Program-made: the position numbers and the translations under genes
Shown here: positions 36,799 to 45,584 of the stretch, piece after piece
Position numbering within the stretch: the stretch's first letter is position 1
Layout of the letters: the number at the start of each line of letters is the position of its first letter
NCBI RefSeq assembly: GCF_900169165.1
Contig: NZ_FXYY01000003.1
Coordinates: 124,001-188,000, forward strand
DNA: 64,000 nucleotides
Source: Brevibacterium linens ATCC 9172
GTDB lineage: Bacteria; Actinomycetota; Actinomycetes; Actinomycetales; Brevibacteriaceae
Reading direction: 5' to 3'
Notes under the pieces: generated by a model
Database searches by the model: none
What the model was told of the DNA's origin: nothing
The model's input: only the letters and a program-made list of their open reading frames with translations

Positions 36799-38129
36799 TG
36801 GAATGGATACTCCTCGCCCTCGCACTGCTGCTCATCCTCGGCACCGGCGTCTTCGTCGCAGCCGAGTTCTCACTGCTGACCCTCGACCGCCATACGGCCG
36901 ATCAGGCGGTCGAGGACGGCGTCGTCGGCGCGAAGACGCTGCGGCGCTCGATGACCCACCTGTCCACGCAGCTCTCGGCGGCGCAGGTGGGCATCACGAT
37001 CACCACCCTGTTGACCGGTTACCTGATGGAACCGTCCCTGGGCAGGCTTCTGGCTCCGCTGTTCGAAGCCTGGGGCGTCGGCCCCGGATTCGCGGTACCG
37101 CTGGCGCTGACGATCGCCCTCATCGTCTCCACCGTGGGATCGATGATCTTCGGAGAGCTCGTCCCGAAGAACCTCGCCATCGCCGTGCCTCTGGCGACCG
37201 GCCGCATCGCCGCGCCGATGCAGTACGTGTTCTCGATCGTGTTCAAACCGGTCATCGCGGTCCTCAACGGCACGGCGAACAAGATCCTCATGTCGATGGG
37301 CATCGAGCCGCAGGAAGAGGGATCGGTGGGCCGTTCTCCGGAGGAGCTGACCTCCCTCGTGCGTCACTCCGCTGAAGAAGGCGCGCTCGACGAGCAGACG
37401 GCGGGCCTGCTGGAGAGGACGCTGAGCTTCTCCGAGCGGACCGCCGAAGACGTGATGACCCCGCGCACACGCATGTCCACGGTGGACAAGGACACCACGG
37501 CCAGACAGATCATCGAACAGGCCCGGGACACCGGATTCTCCCGCTTCCCCGTGGCCGACGAGGACAAAGACCACATCGTCGGCGTCGTCCACGTCAAACA
37601 GGCCTTCGCCGTGCCCCCGGGCAACCGTGACGACGCCTATGCAGGAGGGCTGATGACCGAAGTCCGGGAGATTCCGGAGACCCAGCGCCTCGATCCGCTG
37701 CTCCTGGAGCTGCGGGCGACGGGCCTGCAGATGGCCGTGGTCGTCGATGAGTTCGGCGGCACTGCCGGAGTCGTCACCCTCGAAGACGTCGTCGAAGAAC
37801 TCGTGGGCGAGGTCGCCGACGAGCATGATCGGATGCGCGTCGCGGCCCGACCGGCTCGCGACGGCTCGTGGATCGTGCCCGGTCAGCTGCGACCCGATGA
37901 GATCTCGTCGACGATCGGTGTGACCATCCCGGAGGACTCGGACTACGAGACTCTGGCCGGGTTCGTCCTCAAGGAGCTCGGACGGATTCCCGAACCGGGT
38001 GACGAGGTCCGCACCGAGGATGCGCGAATCGTGGTCGAAAGGATGCACGGGCGACGCATCGAACGCCTCCGGGTGGTGCTGCGCGCCGCCGACACGGGAG
38101 CGTTCGAAACCGGAGGTGAGACCCGATGA
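36798..38129 (+). CDS. CNNM/CorC-family (hemolysin-type) membrane transporter, full length
   Basis: A 443-residue CNNM-family protein. A DUF21 membrane domain with about four helices (from WILLALALLLILGTGVFVAA at the N terminus) contains the family motif AEFSLLTLDR and GELVPKNLA. It is followed by a CBS pair (about 205-340, beginning EDVMTPRTRM) and a C-terminal CorC_HlyC domain (about 350-430). CNNM/MpfA proteins export or sense Mg2+, and older names call them hemolysin C. The start overlaps the 40-codon ORF stop (ATGA), and its own stop overlaps the next gene (ATGA), so all three are coupled. Homologous pair: Rv1842c/Rv1841c. Confidence 0.9.
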   Translation: MEWILLALALLLILGTGVFVAAEFSLLTLDRHTADQAVEDGVVGAKTLRRSMTHLSTQLSAAQVGITITTLLTGYLMEPSLGRLLAPLFEAWGVGPGFAVPLALTIALIVSTVGSMIFGELVPKNLAIAVPLATGRIAAPMQYVFSIVFKPVIAVLNGTANKILMSMGIEPQEEGSVGRSPEELTSLVRHSAEEGALDEQTAGLLERTLSFSERTAEDVMTPRTRMSTVDKDTTARQIIEQARDTGFSRFPVADEDKDHIVGVVHVKQAFAVPPGNRDDAYAGGLMTEVREIPETQRLDPLLLELRATGLQMAVVVDEFGGTAGVVTLEDVVEELVGEVADEHDRMRVAARPARDGSWIVPGQLRPDEISSTIGVTIPEDSDYETLAGFVLKELGRIPEPGDEVRTEDARIVVERMHGRRIERLRVVLRAADTGAFETGGETR

Positions 38130-39187
38130 GCGCCGATTGGTTCGGACTGGTCTGGCTGGTCGTTCTGCTGCTGGGCAACTCATTCTTCGTCGCCGCCGAA
38201 TTTGCTGTGGTCGCGGCCAAACGCTCACAGATCGAACCGCGAGCGGCCGAAGGCTCTGCAGCGGCGAAGACAGCGCTCTACGCGATGGAGCACGTGTCAC
38301 TGATGCTGGCGATCTGCCAGCTCGGAATCACCGTGTGCTCCCTGCTTCTGGGCAACGTGGCCGAACCGGCCATCCACCATCTGCTCGCCGGTCCGCTCGA
38401 GGGCCTGGGCATTCCCGCGGGGCTGTCATCGACGATCTCCTTCGTCCTGGCACTGGGAGTCGTGACCTACCTGCACGTGGTCATCGGCGAGATGGTGCCG
38501 AAGAACCTGGCTCTGGCCGCATCCGGCCAGGCGGTGATTCTGCTGGCGACCCCCCTGGTGTTCCTGACGCGGGTCTTCGGGTTCGTCATCCGTCCCCTCA
38601 ACGGCCTGGCCAACGGGATCCTGCACCTGTTCAGGATCGAGGCCCGCGACGAGGTCAACGAGGCCTATACGATCGAACAGGTCGAATCGATCGTGGCCGA
38701 GTCGAAGCGCGAAGGACTGCTCAGCGATGACACCGGGCTGCTCAAGGGCGCCATCGAATTCAGCGACAAGACCGCCTCGGACATCATGGTCCCGATGTCC
38801 GAGCTCATCACGATCTCGGACAAGGTGACCCCGAACGAGCTCGTGACCCTGGTCGGAAAGACCGGCTACTCGCGGTACTTCGTCGTCGGTGACGACGGAT
38901 ATCCGCAGGACTACCTCCACATCAAGGACGTCCTCTACGCGGACACCGAAGAGGCCTTCGACTCTCCCGTGCAGAGCAAGCGCTTCCGCCCTCTGTTCAC
39001 GGTCACGGCCGATGACGAGGTCGAGGAGGCTCTGGCACAGATGCAGAAGGCGGGAATCCACGTCGCCCGCGTCATCGACTCGCAGGCGCAGGTGCTCGGT
39101 CTGCTGTTCCTCGAGGACGTGCTCGAAGAGCTCGTCGGCGAGGTCCAGGATGCGATGCAGCGGGGACGATTCGACTTCCGCAGCTGA
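38126..39187 (+). CDS. CNNM/CorC-family membrane protein, short paralogue
   Basis: A 353-residue paralogue of the preceding gene. It has the DUF21 membrane domain (LVWLVVLLLGNSFFVAAEFA, GEMVPKNLAL) and the CBS pair (SDIMVPMSEL onward) but stops soon after it, without the CorC_HlyC domain of its neighbour. The two probably form a hetero-oligomer, as expected for dimeric CNNM proteins; this is inference from the pairing and ATGA coupling. A strong hairpin terminator follows, ending the operon. Confidence 0.9.
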   Translation: MSADWFGLVWLVVLLLGNSFFVAAEFAVVAAKRSQIEPRAAEGSAAAKTALYAMEHVSLMLAICQLGITVCSLLLGNVAEPAIHHLLAGPLEGLGIPAGLSSTISFVLALGVVTYLHVVIGEMVPKNLALAASGQAVILLATPLVFLTRVFGFVIRPLNGLANGILHLFRIEARDEVNEAYTIEQVESIVAESKREGLLSDDTGLLKGAIEFSDKTASDIMVPMSELITISDKVTPNELVTLVGKTGYSRYFVVGDDGYPQDYLHIKDVLYADTEEAFDSPVQSKRFRPLFTVTADDEVEEALAQMQKAGIHVARVIDSQAQVLGLLFLEDVLEELVGEVQDAMQRGRFDFRS

Positions 39188-39224
39188 GCATGTCCGATCG
39201 GCCGATCAGTCGGGCTCAGCCATT

Positions 39225-39271
39225 CGCCGCGACGGCGGTCTCCTGATTGCGGGGAGGCCGCCGTCGCGGCG
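39225..39271 (+). terminator. Terminator of the guaB1-CNNM operon
   Basis: A 19-bp stem with one G-U pair (39225-39243 with 39253-39271) and a 9-nt loop, 38 bp after the last CNNM stop. Confidence 0.75.
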
Positions 39272-39376
39272 TTGCGTCCGCTGCGGGCGCTGTGCCGGTG
39301 CGCGGGGCTGCGCGTGCGGGCAGTGGCGAAGGGTCTGTGCTCGCGGGAACGTTTCTGTCGGCGCGGAGTCCCATTC

Positions 39377-39519
39377 GTGACCGACTGTGTAACGGTTCGT
39401 GACGAAACAGTGATTCAGGACACCTGGAGTAGACCGCCTGTAGTCGTTCGTGATGACTCATCGTCGGCGAATGACCTGGTCACACGCTGTGTATGAACTG
39501 AAGGTGACATTCTGTAACG
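39377..39519 (+). promoter_or_regulatory. Paired direct repeats (GTAACG/GTGACx) upstream of vanY
   Basis: Two pairs of direct repeats have 10-bp periodicity: GTAACG (39389) with GTGACG (39399), and GTGACA (39504) with GTAACG (39514). A further GTGACC is at 39377. The second pair overlaps the promoter. This layout suits an OmpR-family regulator such as MtrA, which controls cell-wall genes in actinobacteria, but no binding evidence is available here. Confidence 0.4.
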
Positions 39520-39532
39520 ATGTCGTTATAGT
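39504..39532 (+). promoter_or_regulatory. Promoter of the vanY-type gene
   Basis: GTGACA (39504-39509) and TATAGT (39527-39532) are 17 bp apart. The inverted repeat TAACGA-TG-TCGTTA (39515-39528) covers the spacer and part of the -10, a likely operator. The leader before the ATG at 39606 would be about 67 nt. Confidence 0.6.
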
Positions 39533-39605
39533 GTTGTGACATAAGCTTTCGGGTGCCCGGCAGAGGGCCTCCAACGCACAATCTTCACCAACAGTATGGA
39601 GCACT

Positions 39606-40643
39606 ATGTCGAGTGAGCTCTCGACCGTCGAGGCGCCGCCGGTCCGCCGACGTGATCTGCGCAAGCAGAACGCCTCCTCGCAGGTTTCGCCGATCAACTC
39701 TTCGTATTCCGTGACATCGCAGGCGCGGAGCAGCGCATCCGCAGCCCTCTCGCCCCGTCGTGCGGCTATGGCCGCCGAGGCCCGCGCCGCAGCGGGTTCT
39801 CCGCGCCGTGCCGCGATGGCCAAGGAGGCTTCACTGCCGCTGACCCCGGCAGGCCATACGTCGTCGTTGGCCGCAGCTGAGCTCGGCAGGCGCGGTTCAG
39901 ACGGTTCGCTGCTGCGCTCGGTCCGCCGTCGCCAGGTCACGACCTTCTCGGCTCTGGCCACGGTCTCGGTGACCGGCACCGCCATCGCCGCTGTGATGGT
40001 CGCCGGGAACATGAGCGGCAGCCAGGAAGTCAAGGTCGATGACACTGCCGCGCAATCACAGCCGCGTGCGATCAACGCCGAATCGGTCTCCGCCGACATC
40101 AAGGTCGACGAGGACGACAAGACTGCGATGACCATCGGCGCCCCGAGCGCCAAGCAGACGAAGGTGGAAGCGGCGTCCCGAGCGATCACGAAGACCGTTC
40201 TGCCCGGCTGTGACGAAGCCGCGCCGAAGGGCGACGCGAGCAACGGCGAACTGCCCGACGAATGGCTGTGCGAGATCGGTGTGGGCAGCCACAAGCTGCG
40301 CTCCGATGCCGCCGTATCGTTTGCGAAGATGAACGCTGCCTTCAAGAAGGACACCGGCAAAGACCTCGCGGTCACCGATTCCTACCGGTCGCTGTCGGCC
40401 CAGGTCTCCGTCGCCGCACGCAAGCCCGGCTTCGCAGCCCGTCCCGGAACGTCCAACCACGGATGGGGGCTGGCGCTCGACTTCGGTGGGGGAACGCAGA
40501 ACGGCACCGGTCAGCAGTACGAGTGGCTCGTCGCGAACGCCGAGAAGTTCGGGTGGGAGAATCCTGACTGGGCCAAGCGCAATTCCTATGAACTCTGGCA
40601 CTGGGAGTACGTTCCCGGCCGCAAGGCCATGAAGGGTGCCTGA
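39606..40643 (+). CDS. M15-family (VanY-type) D-alanyl-D-alanine carboxypeptidase, membrane anchored
   Basis: A 345-residue protein. The catalytic C-terminal domain has the M15B metal-site pattern: TDSYRS, SNHGWGLALDFGG (SxHxxGxAxD) and ELWHWEYV (Glu and third His). It should trim D-Ala from peptidoglycan stem peptides outside the cell. One membrane segment at about 112-133 is preceded by a 110-residue cytoplasmic region with VRRRDLRK and a duplicated SPRRAAMAxEA motif (49-59 and 65-75). Two Cys (in LPGCDEA and WLCEIG) may form a disulfide. GGAG precedes the ATG. It is a single-gene unit with its own promoter and strong terminator. Confidence 0.87.
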   Translation: MSSELSTVEAPPVRRRDLRKQNASSQVSPINSSYSVTSQARSSASAALSPRRAAMAAEARAAAGSPRRAAMAKEASLPLTPAGHTSSLAAAELGRRGSDGSLLRSVRRRQVTTFSALATVSVTGTAIAAVMVAGNMSGSQEVKVDDTAAQSQPRAINAESVSADIKVDEDDKTAMTIGAPSAKQTKVEAASRAITKTVLPGCDEAAPKGDASNGELPDEWLCEIGVGSHKLRSDAAVSFAKMNAAFKKDTGKDLAVTDSYRSLSAQVSVAARKPGFAARPGTSNHGWGLALDFGGGTQNGTGQQYEWLVANAEKFGWENPDWAKRNSYELWHWEYVPGRKAMKGA

Positions 40644-40673
40644 TCTGCACTGATACCGCTGATCACAGCCCCG

Positions 40674-40718
40674 CGACACCGCGTGCAGTCCTGCCAGGAC
40701 TGCACGCGGTGTCGTTTT
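40674..40718 (+). terminator. Intrinsic terminator of the vanY-type gene
   Basis: A perfect 19-bp stem (40674-40692 with 40696-40714) followed by TTTT. It is one of the clearest rho-independent terminators of the window. Confidence 0.9.
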
Positions 40719-40746
40719 GGGGGGTGGTGCCAAACGGTGATAGAGT
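40717..40746 (+). promoter_or_regulatory. Candidate promoter of tRNA-Arg
   Basis: TTGGGG (40717-40722) and TAGAGT (40741-40746) are 18 bp apart; the -10 is identical to that proposed for tRNA-fMet and lies 10 bp before the tRNA. Confidence 0.5.
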
Positions 40747-40756
40747 GGCTTCCGTT

Positions 40757-40832
40757 GCCCGCGTAGCTCAGTGGATAGAGCGTCTGCCTCCGGAGCAGAA
40801 GGTCGTAGGTTCGAATCCTGTCGCGGGCACCA
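40757..40832 (+). tRNA. tRNA-Arg (CCG), CCA encoded
   Basis: A complete 76-nt cloverleaf. The acceptor stem GCCCGCG pairs with CGCGGGC, the anticodon loop CTCCGGA gives anticodon CCG, the T-loop is TTCGAAT, and a genomic ACCA ends the gene. It reads the CGG codon. A hairpin follows directly. Confidence 0.96.
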
Positions 40833-40834
40833 CG

Positions 40835-40869
40835 ACACCGCCCATCTCAACCGCTGAGGTGGGCGGTGT
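40835..40869 (+). terminator. Terminator of tRNA-Arg
   Basis: A 15-bp stem with one G-U pair (40835-40849 with 40855-40869) and a 5-nt loop, 2 bp after the tRNA. Confidence 0.75.
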
Positions 40870-40955
40870 GCGCATACGCGGTCCGAACGGTCGGCGGTGC
40901 AGACAGGATCCAATGCAGTCGGAGACGAGACCCGGACCGTGATGTGAGGCATGCG

Positions 40956-41729
40956 ATGTCGGAACCTGCTGATGAGGCCGTCCAGACCGGCGCGGGGGAT
41001 GATGGCATCGTCCTCCGCGCGCAGGGCCTGCGCAAAAGCTTCGGCCGCGGCGACACGGCAGTCGATGCTCTCGACGACATCAGCGTCGACTTCGAATCCG
41101 GTCGCTTCACCGCCATCATGGGACCCTCCGGGTCGGGCAAGTCGACATTCATGCATGTCCTCGCCGGTCTCGATCGCGTCGATTCGGGCTCGATCATCAT
41201 GCGCGGCCACGACATCACTCGTCTCAACGATCGGCAGCTGACCCAGCTGCGCCGTGACCGCGTCGGCTTCATCTTCCAAGCATTCAACCTCGTCCCGACC
41301 CTGAGCGCAGAGCAGAACATCGAACTGCCGGTGTCGCTGGCCAGGAAGAAGATCGATCGCGAGTGGAAGGCCGAAGTCGTCGAACGACTCGAACTCGGCG
41401 ATCGCCTCCAGCATCGTCCGCACGAGCTCTCCGGCGGTCAGCAGCAGCGAGTCGCCGTGGCCCGGGCCCTGCTGACCCGGCCGGACGTCATCTTCGCCGA
41501 TGAGCCCACGGGAAATCTCGACTCCCACGCGGGAGCGGAGGTCCTGTCCCTGCTCGGCCGGGCCACGACCCTGTACGGGCAGACGATCATCATGGTCACC
41601 CACGATCCCGTGGCGGCATCCCATGCCGGTCGGGTCGTCCTCCTCAAGGACGGCCGGGCCACGGGTGAAGTCCGACAGCCGACGCGGGAGAGCGTGGTCA
41701 CGGCGCTGAGCGAACTGAGCTCTCTGTGA
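40956..41729 (+). CDS. ABC transporter ATP-binding protein (LolD/MacB type)
   Basis: A 257-residue ATPase. Walker A is GPSGSGKST, the Q-loop is in FIFQAFNLVP, the signature is LSGGQQQRVAVARAL, Walker B is VIFADEPTGNLDS, and the switch His is in IIMVTHDPVAA. The pattern belongs to the MacB/LolD/FtsE-like group that powers mechanotransmission exporters rather than importers. The ATG at 40956 is chosen because the conserved region starts soon after; the 30 codons upstream overlap the tRNA terminator. GTGA overlap with the permease gene shows coupling. Confidence 0.92.
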   Translation: MSEPADEAVQTGAGDDGIVLRAQGLRKSFGRGDTAVDALDDISVDFESGRFTAIMGPSGSGKSTFMHVLAGLDRVDSGSIIMRGHDITRLNDRQLTQLRRDRVGFIFQAFNLVPTLSAEQNIELPVSLARKKIDREWKAEVVERLELGDRLQHRPHELSGGQQQRVAVARALLTRPDVIFADEPTGNLDSHAGAEVLSLLGRATTLYGQTIIMVTHDPVAASHAGRVVLLKDGRATGEVRQPTRESVVTALSELSSL

Positions 41730-44275
41730 TCGCAGTCGCTCTCGCGCAGATCCGGATCCACTGGGCCCGGTTCCTCGCCATCGGCCTCGGCATCGCCCTG
41801 GCCGCAGGTTTCGTGGCGACGACCCTGATCATCAACTCCTCGCTGCAGGACAGCCTCGAACACGCCGTCGGCCGTTCGTTCGAGAAAGCCGACCTCGCCG
41901 TCATTCCGCACAGAGACGTCTTCGTCGGGGGAGACGAGGCGTCTCCGCTGCTGGGACCCCTGGCCGATGTCGACGGGGTCAGCACTGCGTCTCTGTCGGC
42001 CCGCACCGTGACCACCGGCAGAGGCGCCTCATTCTCCGAGAGCTCCTTTGCCCTGTCCCCGGTGCCTGCCGATGAACGTCACGACACGTTCGACATGGTC
42101 TCGGGCCAGCGACCGGATGCCAGAACGGACCTCGTGCTCGATACCCGCACGGCAGCCGACCTCGCCATCGGCATCGGTGATGAGATCCGCTTCACCGTCG
42201 ATGCCGTTCCGGTGGGCAGCGGAGACGATGACATGCCCGTCTATCGGGGACCGAGCCAGAGCAGTGTCACCTTCTCCGTCGTCGGCATCGCCGAGCTGAG
42301 GCAGGATCCGGCGCGGCCCGGAGCCTCTCGGGCACTGACGACCGCCGCGGGCTACCAGGAGTACTTCGCCCAGCAGGGTGATGTCATCGCCATTCAGATC
42401 GCCCTTGAAGACGGTGCGGACCCGGAGACGGTGCGATCACAGCTGCAGAGGGCCATCGACGAATCGGAGCTGGACGGCAGTCTCGAGGCGCTCACCGTGG
42501 ACGATGCCGTGAGCGCGAAGACGGATCGGCTCTCCGGCGGCAATGTCGTTGTGACCGGTTTCCTGCTCGTATTCGCCGGAATCTCCGTCATCGTCGCCAT
42601 CCTCGTCGTCTCCAACACCTTCTCGGTCATCGTCGCCGGGCGTCGTCGCGAATTCGCACTGCTGCGCTGCCTCGGCGCCACCCGCGTGCAGATGTACGCC
42701 TCCGTCGTGGCCGAAGGGCTCTTCGTCGGTGTGCTCGGATCGATCTTCGGTGTACTCGCGGGGATCCTCGTCAGTCGCGGCCTCATGGCCGCCGCGGTGC
42801 GGTACTGGCCGGCGGAATTCCCCTACGACACGCTCACGATCCCCGTCTCCGCTCTGATCAGCGGCATAGTCGTGGGTGCCCTGCTGACGATCGTGGCCAC
42901 CATCCGCCCGGCTCGCAGCGCCATCGCAGTGACACCGCTCGAAGCACTCCAGCCCTTCGATGTCTCCATCTCGCCGAGAACTCGCGCCCGACCCCGCCAC
43001 CTCGTCGGCTTCGGCCTCATCGGCCTGGGCACACTTCTCGTCATCGTCTCCGTCTACGCCGTGTCGACCTCCGAGCGCTGGATCCTCGGAGGTGCGCTGG
43101 GCGGGGGCCTCGTGGTCACCGGACTGGTCGTCAGCTCCGCGAAGATCATCCCGCCGGTCGTCGCGTGGGCGGGGGAGGTGCTGTTCAGCCCGTGGGGCGT
43201 GCCCGGGCAGCTGGCGACCTTGAACACGCTGCGCAATCCGCAACGCACCGCGGCCACGGCCACGGCGCTGATCATCGGTGTGACCCTGGTGGCGACGATC
43301 CTCGTCGGCGGCATGTCGACGAAGGCGACGCTCAGCCACGGACTCGACCAGCGCTATCCTGTCGACGTCTCCGTGCCGCTGTCGGGCCTCGTCGACGATG
43401 ATGAGCTCGACGAGGTGCGCGAGATCCCGGGCGTGTCCACCGCGGTCATCGCCCACCGCGCCGAGGCGGTCGAGGATTTCGAGGGCTCCCGTCCGGAGAT
43501 CTTCGTCCTCGACCCGGACAGCGCCGACACCGTGCTCGGCGACGCGGCGGCCGACATCGTGTCCGGACGGGTCACCGTTCCCGAGGACTACAGCTCAGCG
43601 ACCGTGCGGGTGAGAGGACTCACCGAGATGAGCGTGCCTGTGCACAGGGACGGTCTCTCCAGCCTTGCGTTCTTCACCACTCCCGAGGTCGGCAACGACC
43701 TCGGGATCTCGGCGACGACGACGGCTGTGCTCGTCCGCCTCGACGAGGACGTCGACGTCGACGAGATCGCACGCATCCGCCAGTCCGTGGCCGAGGCACT
43801 CGACGTCTCCAGCGAGGAGGTCGGCGGCTCCGCCGTCGCTCGGGGCACCTATTCCGAACTCATCGACGTCATGCTCGCCGGTGCCGTGGCCCTCCTCTTC
43901 GTCTCTGTGGTCATCGCGCTCATCGGCGTCTCGAACACGGTCAGCCTCTCCGTCATCGAGCGCCGCCGGGAGAACGCGCTGATGCGGGCGCTGGGGCTGA
44001 GCATCGCGCAGCTGCGGACTCTTCTGGCGCTCGAGGCGGTGCTCATCTCATCGGTGGCTGCACTGCTGGGACTCGTGCTCGGCGGTGCCCTGGGCATCGT
44101 CGGCACACGGTTGGTCACTCATGGCTACTCCACCGACCTCATCGTCGACGTCTCCGTCGTGTCCTTCCTCGGCATCCTCGGAGTGGCGGTCATCGCCGGG
44201 ATCCTCTCTGCTCTGGCACCGGCCAGGCGGGCGTCTCGGCTCTCACCCGTCGAGGGACTCAAACTCGACTTCTGA
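41726..44275 (+). CDS. ABC transporter permease with two FtsX domains (MacB type)
   Basis: An 849-residue permease. An N-terminal helix (LAIGLGIALAAGFVATTLII) and an extracytoplasmic MacB_PCD region are followed by a first FtsX domain (about 275-400). A second membrane helix group and periplasmic-type region come next, and a second FtsX domain (about 715-845) closes the protein. Such double-FtsX permeases act with the preceding ATPase to extrude lipids, peptides or drugs; the substrate is not predictable. The GTG start overlaps the ATPase stop (GTGA). Confidence 0.92.
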   Translation: MIAVALAQIRIHWARFLAIGLGIALAAGFVATTLIINSSLQDSLEHAVGRSFEKADLAVIPHRDVFVGGDEASPLLGPLADVDGVSTASLSARTVTTGRGASFSESSFALSPVPADERHDTFDMVSGQRPDARTDLVLDTRTAADLAIGIGDEIRFTVDAVPVGSGDDDMPVYRGPSQSSVTFSVVGIAELRQDPARPGASRALTTAAGYQEYFAQQGDVIAIQIALEDGADPETVRSQLQRAIDESELDGSLEALTVDDAVSAKTDRLSGGNVVVTGFLLVFAGISVIVAILVVSNTFSVIVAGRRREFALLRCLGATRVQMYASVVAEGLFVGVLGSIFGVLAGILVSRGLMAAAVRYWPAEFPYDTLTIPVSALISGIVVGALLTIVATIRPARSAIAVTPLEALQPFDVSISPRTRARPRHLVGFGLIGLGTLLVIVSVYAVSTSERWILGGALGGGLVVTGLVVSSAKIIPPVVAWAGEVLFSPWGVPGQLATLNTLRNPQRTAATATALIIGVTLVATILVGGMSTKATLSHGLDQRYPVDVSVPLSGLVDDDELDEVREIPGVSTAVIAHRAEAVEDFEGSRPEIFVLDPDSADTVLGDAAADIVSGRVTVPEDYSSATVRVRGLTEMSVPVHRDGLSSLAFFTTPEVGNDLGISATTTAVLVRLDEDVDVDEIARIRQSVAEALDVSSEEVGGSAVARGTYSELIDVMLAGAVALLFVSVVIALIGVSNTVSLSVIERRRENALMRALGLSIAQLRTLLALEAVLISSVAALLGLVLGGALGIVGTRLVTHGYSTDLIVDVSVVSFLGILGVAVIAGILSALAPARRASRLSPVEGLKLDF

Positions 44276-44324
44276 TGGGCCCCGGCCACCGAACCGGACG
44301 TCGGTGTCTGATAGGAAAGAGCTC

Positions 44325-45500
44325 ATGAACTCCGCGCGCATCCGCTTTCTGATCGTCCTCGGAATCGTCTTCGCTGCCTTCAATCTGCGCCCGGGAGTCA
44401 CCGGGCTCTCGCCTCTGCTCGACACGATGGGCGAAGAGATCGACCTGAGCGCGGTGTTCCTGGCCGTCATCGGCATGCTGCCGCCGCTGCTCTACGGCAT
44501 CAGCGGCTTCATCACCCCGCGGCTCTATGCCCGCTTCTCCGGACTCGGCCTGACCTTGGCCGCCATGGTGATGGTCATGATCGGACTGGGTGTCCGCGCG
44601 GTCATCGATTCGCAGTCGCTGTTCCTGGCGCTGAGCGTGTTGGCCCTGCTGGGAATGGGCATCGGCAACGTCATCCTCCCGCCCCTGGTGAAATCGTATT
44701 TCCCCGACAGAGTGGCCCTCATGTCGACCGTGCACGTCGGGCTCCTCCAGTTCGGGACATTCATTCCGCCGCTCGTGGCGGTTCCCCTCGCCTCCGGTGT
44801 CGGTTGGAGAGGCTCACTGCTCGTCTGGGCCGCTTTCGCGGCTCTGGGGGCGGTCGTGTGGATCGTCATCCGCATCGTCAGGCCCGCACCCGCCACCGAG
44901 GTGGCCGTCGCCGTCGTCGGCGGCAGTGAGCTCTCCCGCCTTCTGCGCAGCCCTCGGGCCTGGGCGCTGATGACGATGACGGGACTGACATCGTTCAACA
45001 ACTTCATCCTCTTCACCTGGCTGCCGAGCCTGCTCACCCGCTCCGGATTCGATGCGGCATTCGGCGGAGCGATGCTGGCGCTGGTCACCGCCATCCCGCT
45101 CGTCCTCGGCTTCGTCCTGCCGACCATCGCGCAGAAGATGAGATCGGCCCATCTCATCGTCGTCGGCTTCTGCCTCAGCCTGGCCGTGGGCTACCTGGGG
45201 CTGTGGCTGCTGCCCACGTCGGCCCCCGTTCTGTGGACCGTACTGCTGGGCATCGGCATCTCCACGTTCCCGCTCGCGCTGACACTGATCACCCTGCGTG
45301 CACGCGACGCCGAAGCGGCGGCCTCCCTGTCCGGTTTCGTCCAGGGCGGCGGTTACCTCCTGGCGGCCACCGGCCCACTGATCTTCGCGTTCCTCATCCA
45401 GAGCTTCGACAGCATGTGGCCGGCATTCGCTGTGGTGCTCGCCTCAGTGGCGGTCAAGTTCTTCGTCAGCCACACCGCCTGCCGCCCCGGCGCCATCTGA
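44325..45500 (+). CDS. MFS transporter, CynX/NimT family
   Basis: A 391-residue major facilitator protein with about 12 hydrophobic helices. The N-terminal FNLRPGVTGLSPLLDTM matches the cyanate/2-nitroimidazole transporter (CynX/NimT) branch, which has RPxxxxxxPLL in the first loop. The start at 44325 follows AGGAAAG; the frame upstream overlaps the permease gene. No cyanase or other substrate-defining gene is adjacent, so the substrate is unknown. It lies 49 bp after the ABC permease and may be part of the same transcript. Confidence 0.85.
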   Translation: MNSARIRFLIVLGIVFAAFNLRPGVTGLSPLLDTMGEEIDLSAVFLAVIGMLPPLLYGISGFITPRLYARFSGLGLTLAAMVMVMIGLGVRAVIDSQSLFLALSVLALLGMGIGNVILPPLVKSYFPDRVALMSTVHVGLLQFGTFIPPLVAVPLASGVGWRGSLLVWAAFAALGAVVWIVIRIVRPAPATEVAVAVVGGSELSRLLRSPRAWALMTMTGLTSFNNFILFTWLPSLLTRSGFDAAFGGAMLALVTAIPLVLGFVLPTIAQKMRSAHLIVVGFCLSLAVGYLGLWLLPTSAPVLWTVLLGIGISTFPLALTLITLRARDAEAAASLSGFVQGGGYLLAATGPLIFAFLIQSFDSMWPAFAVVLASVAVKFFVSHTACRPGAI

Positions 45501-45584
45501 AGCCGTCCGGGCATCCGTCTCGTCATGAGAGCGAAGATGACGCCGGATTCGTCCTCGCAGTCCGGCCCCGAGTACTCTGTTCGA

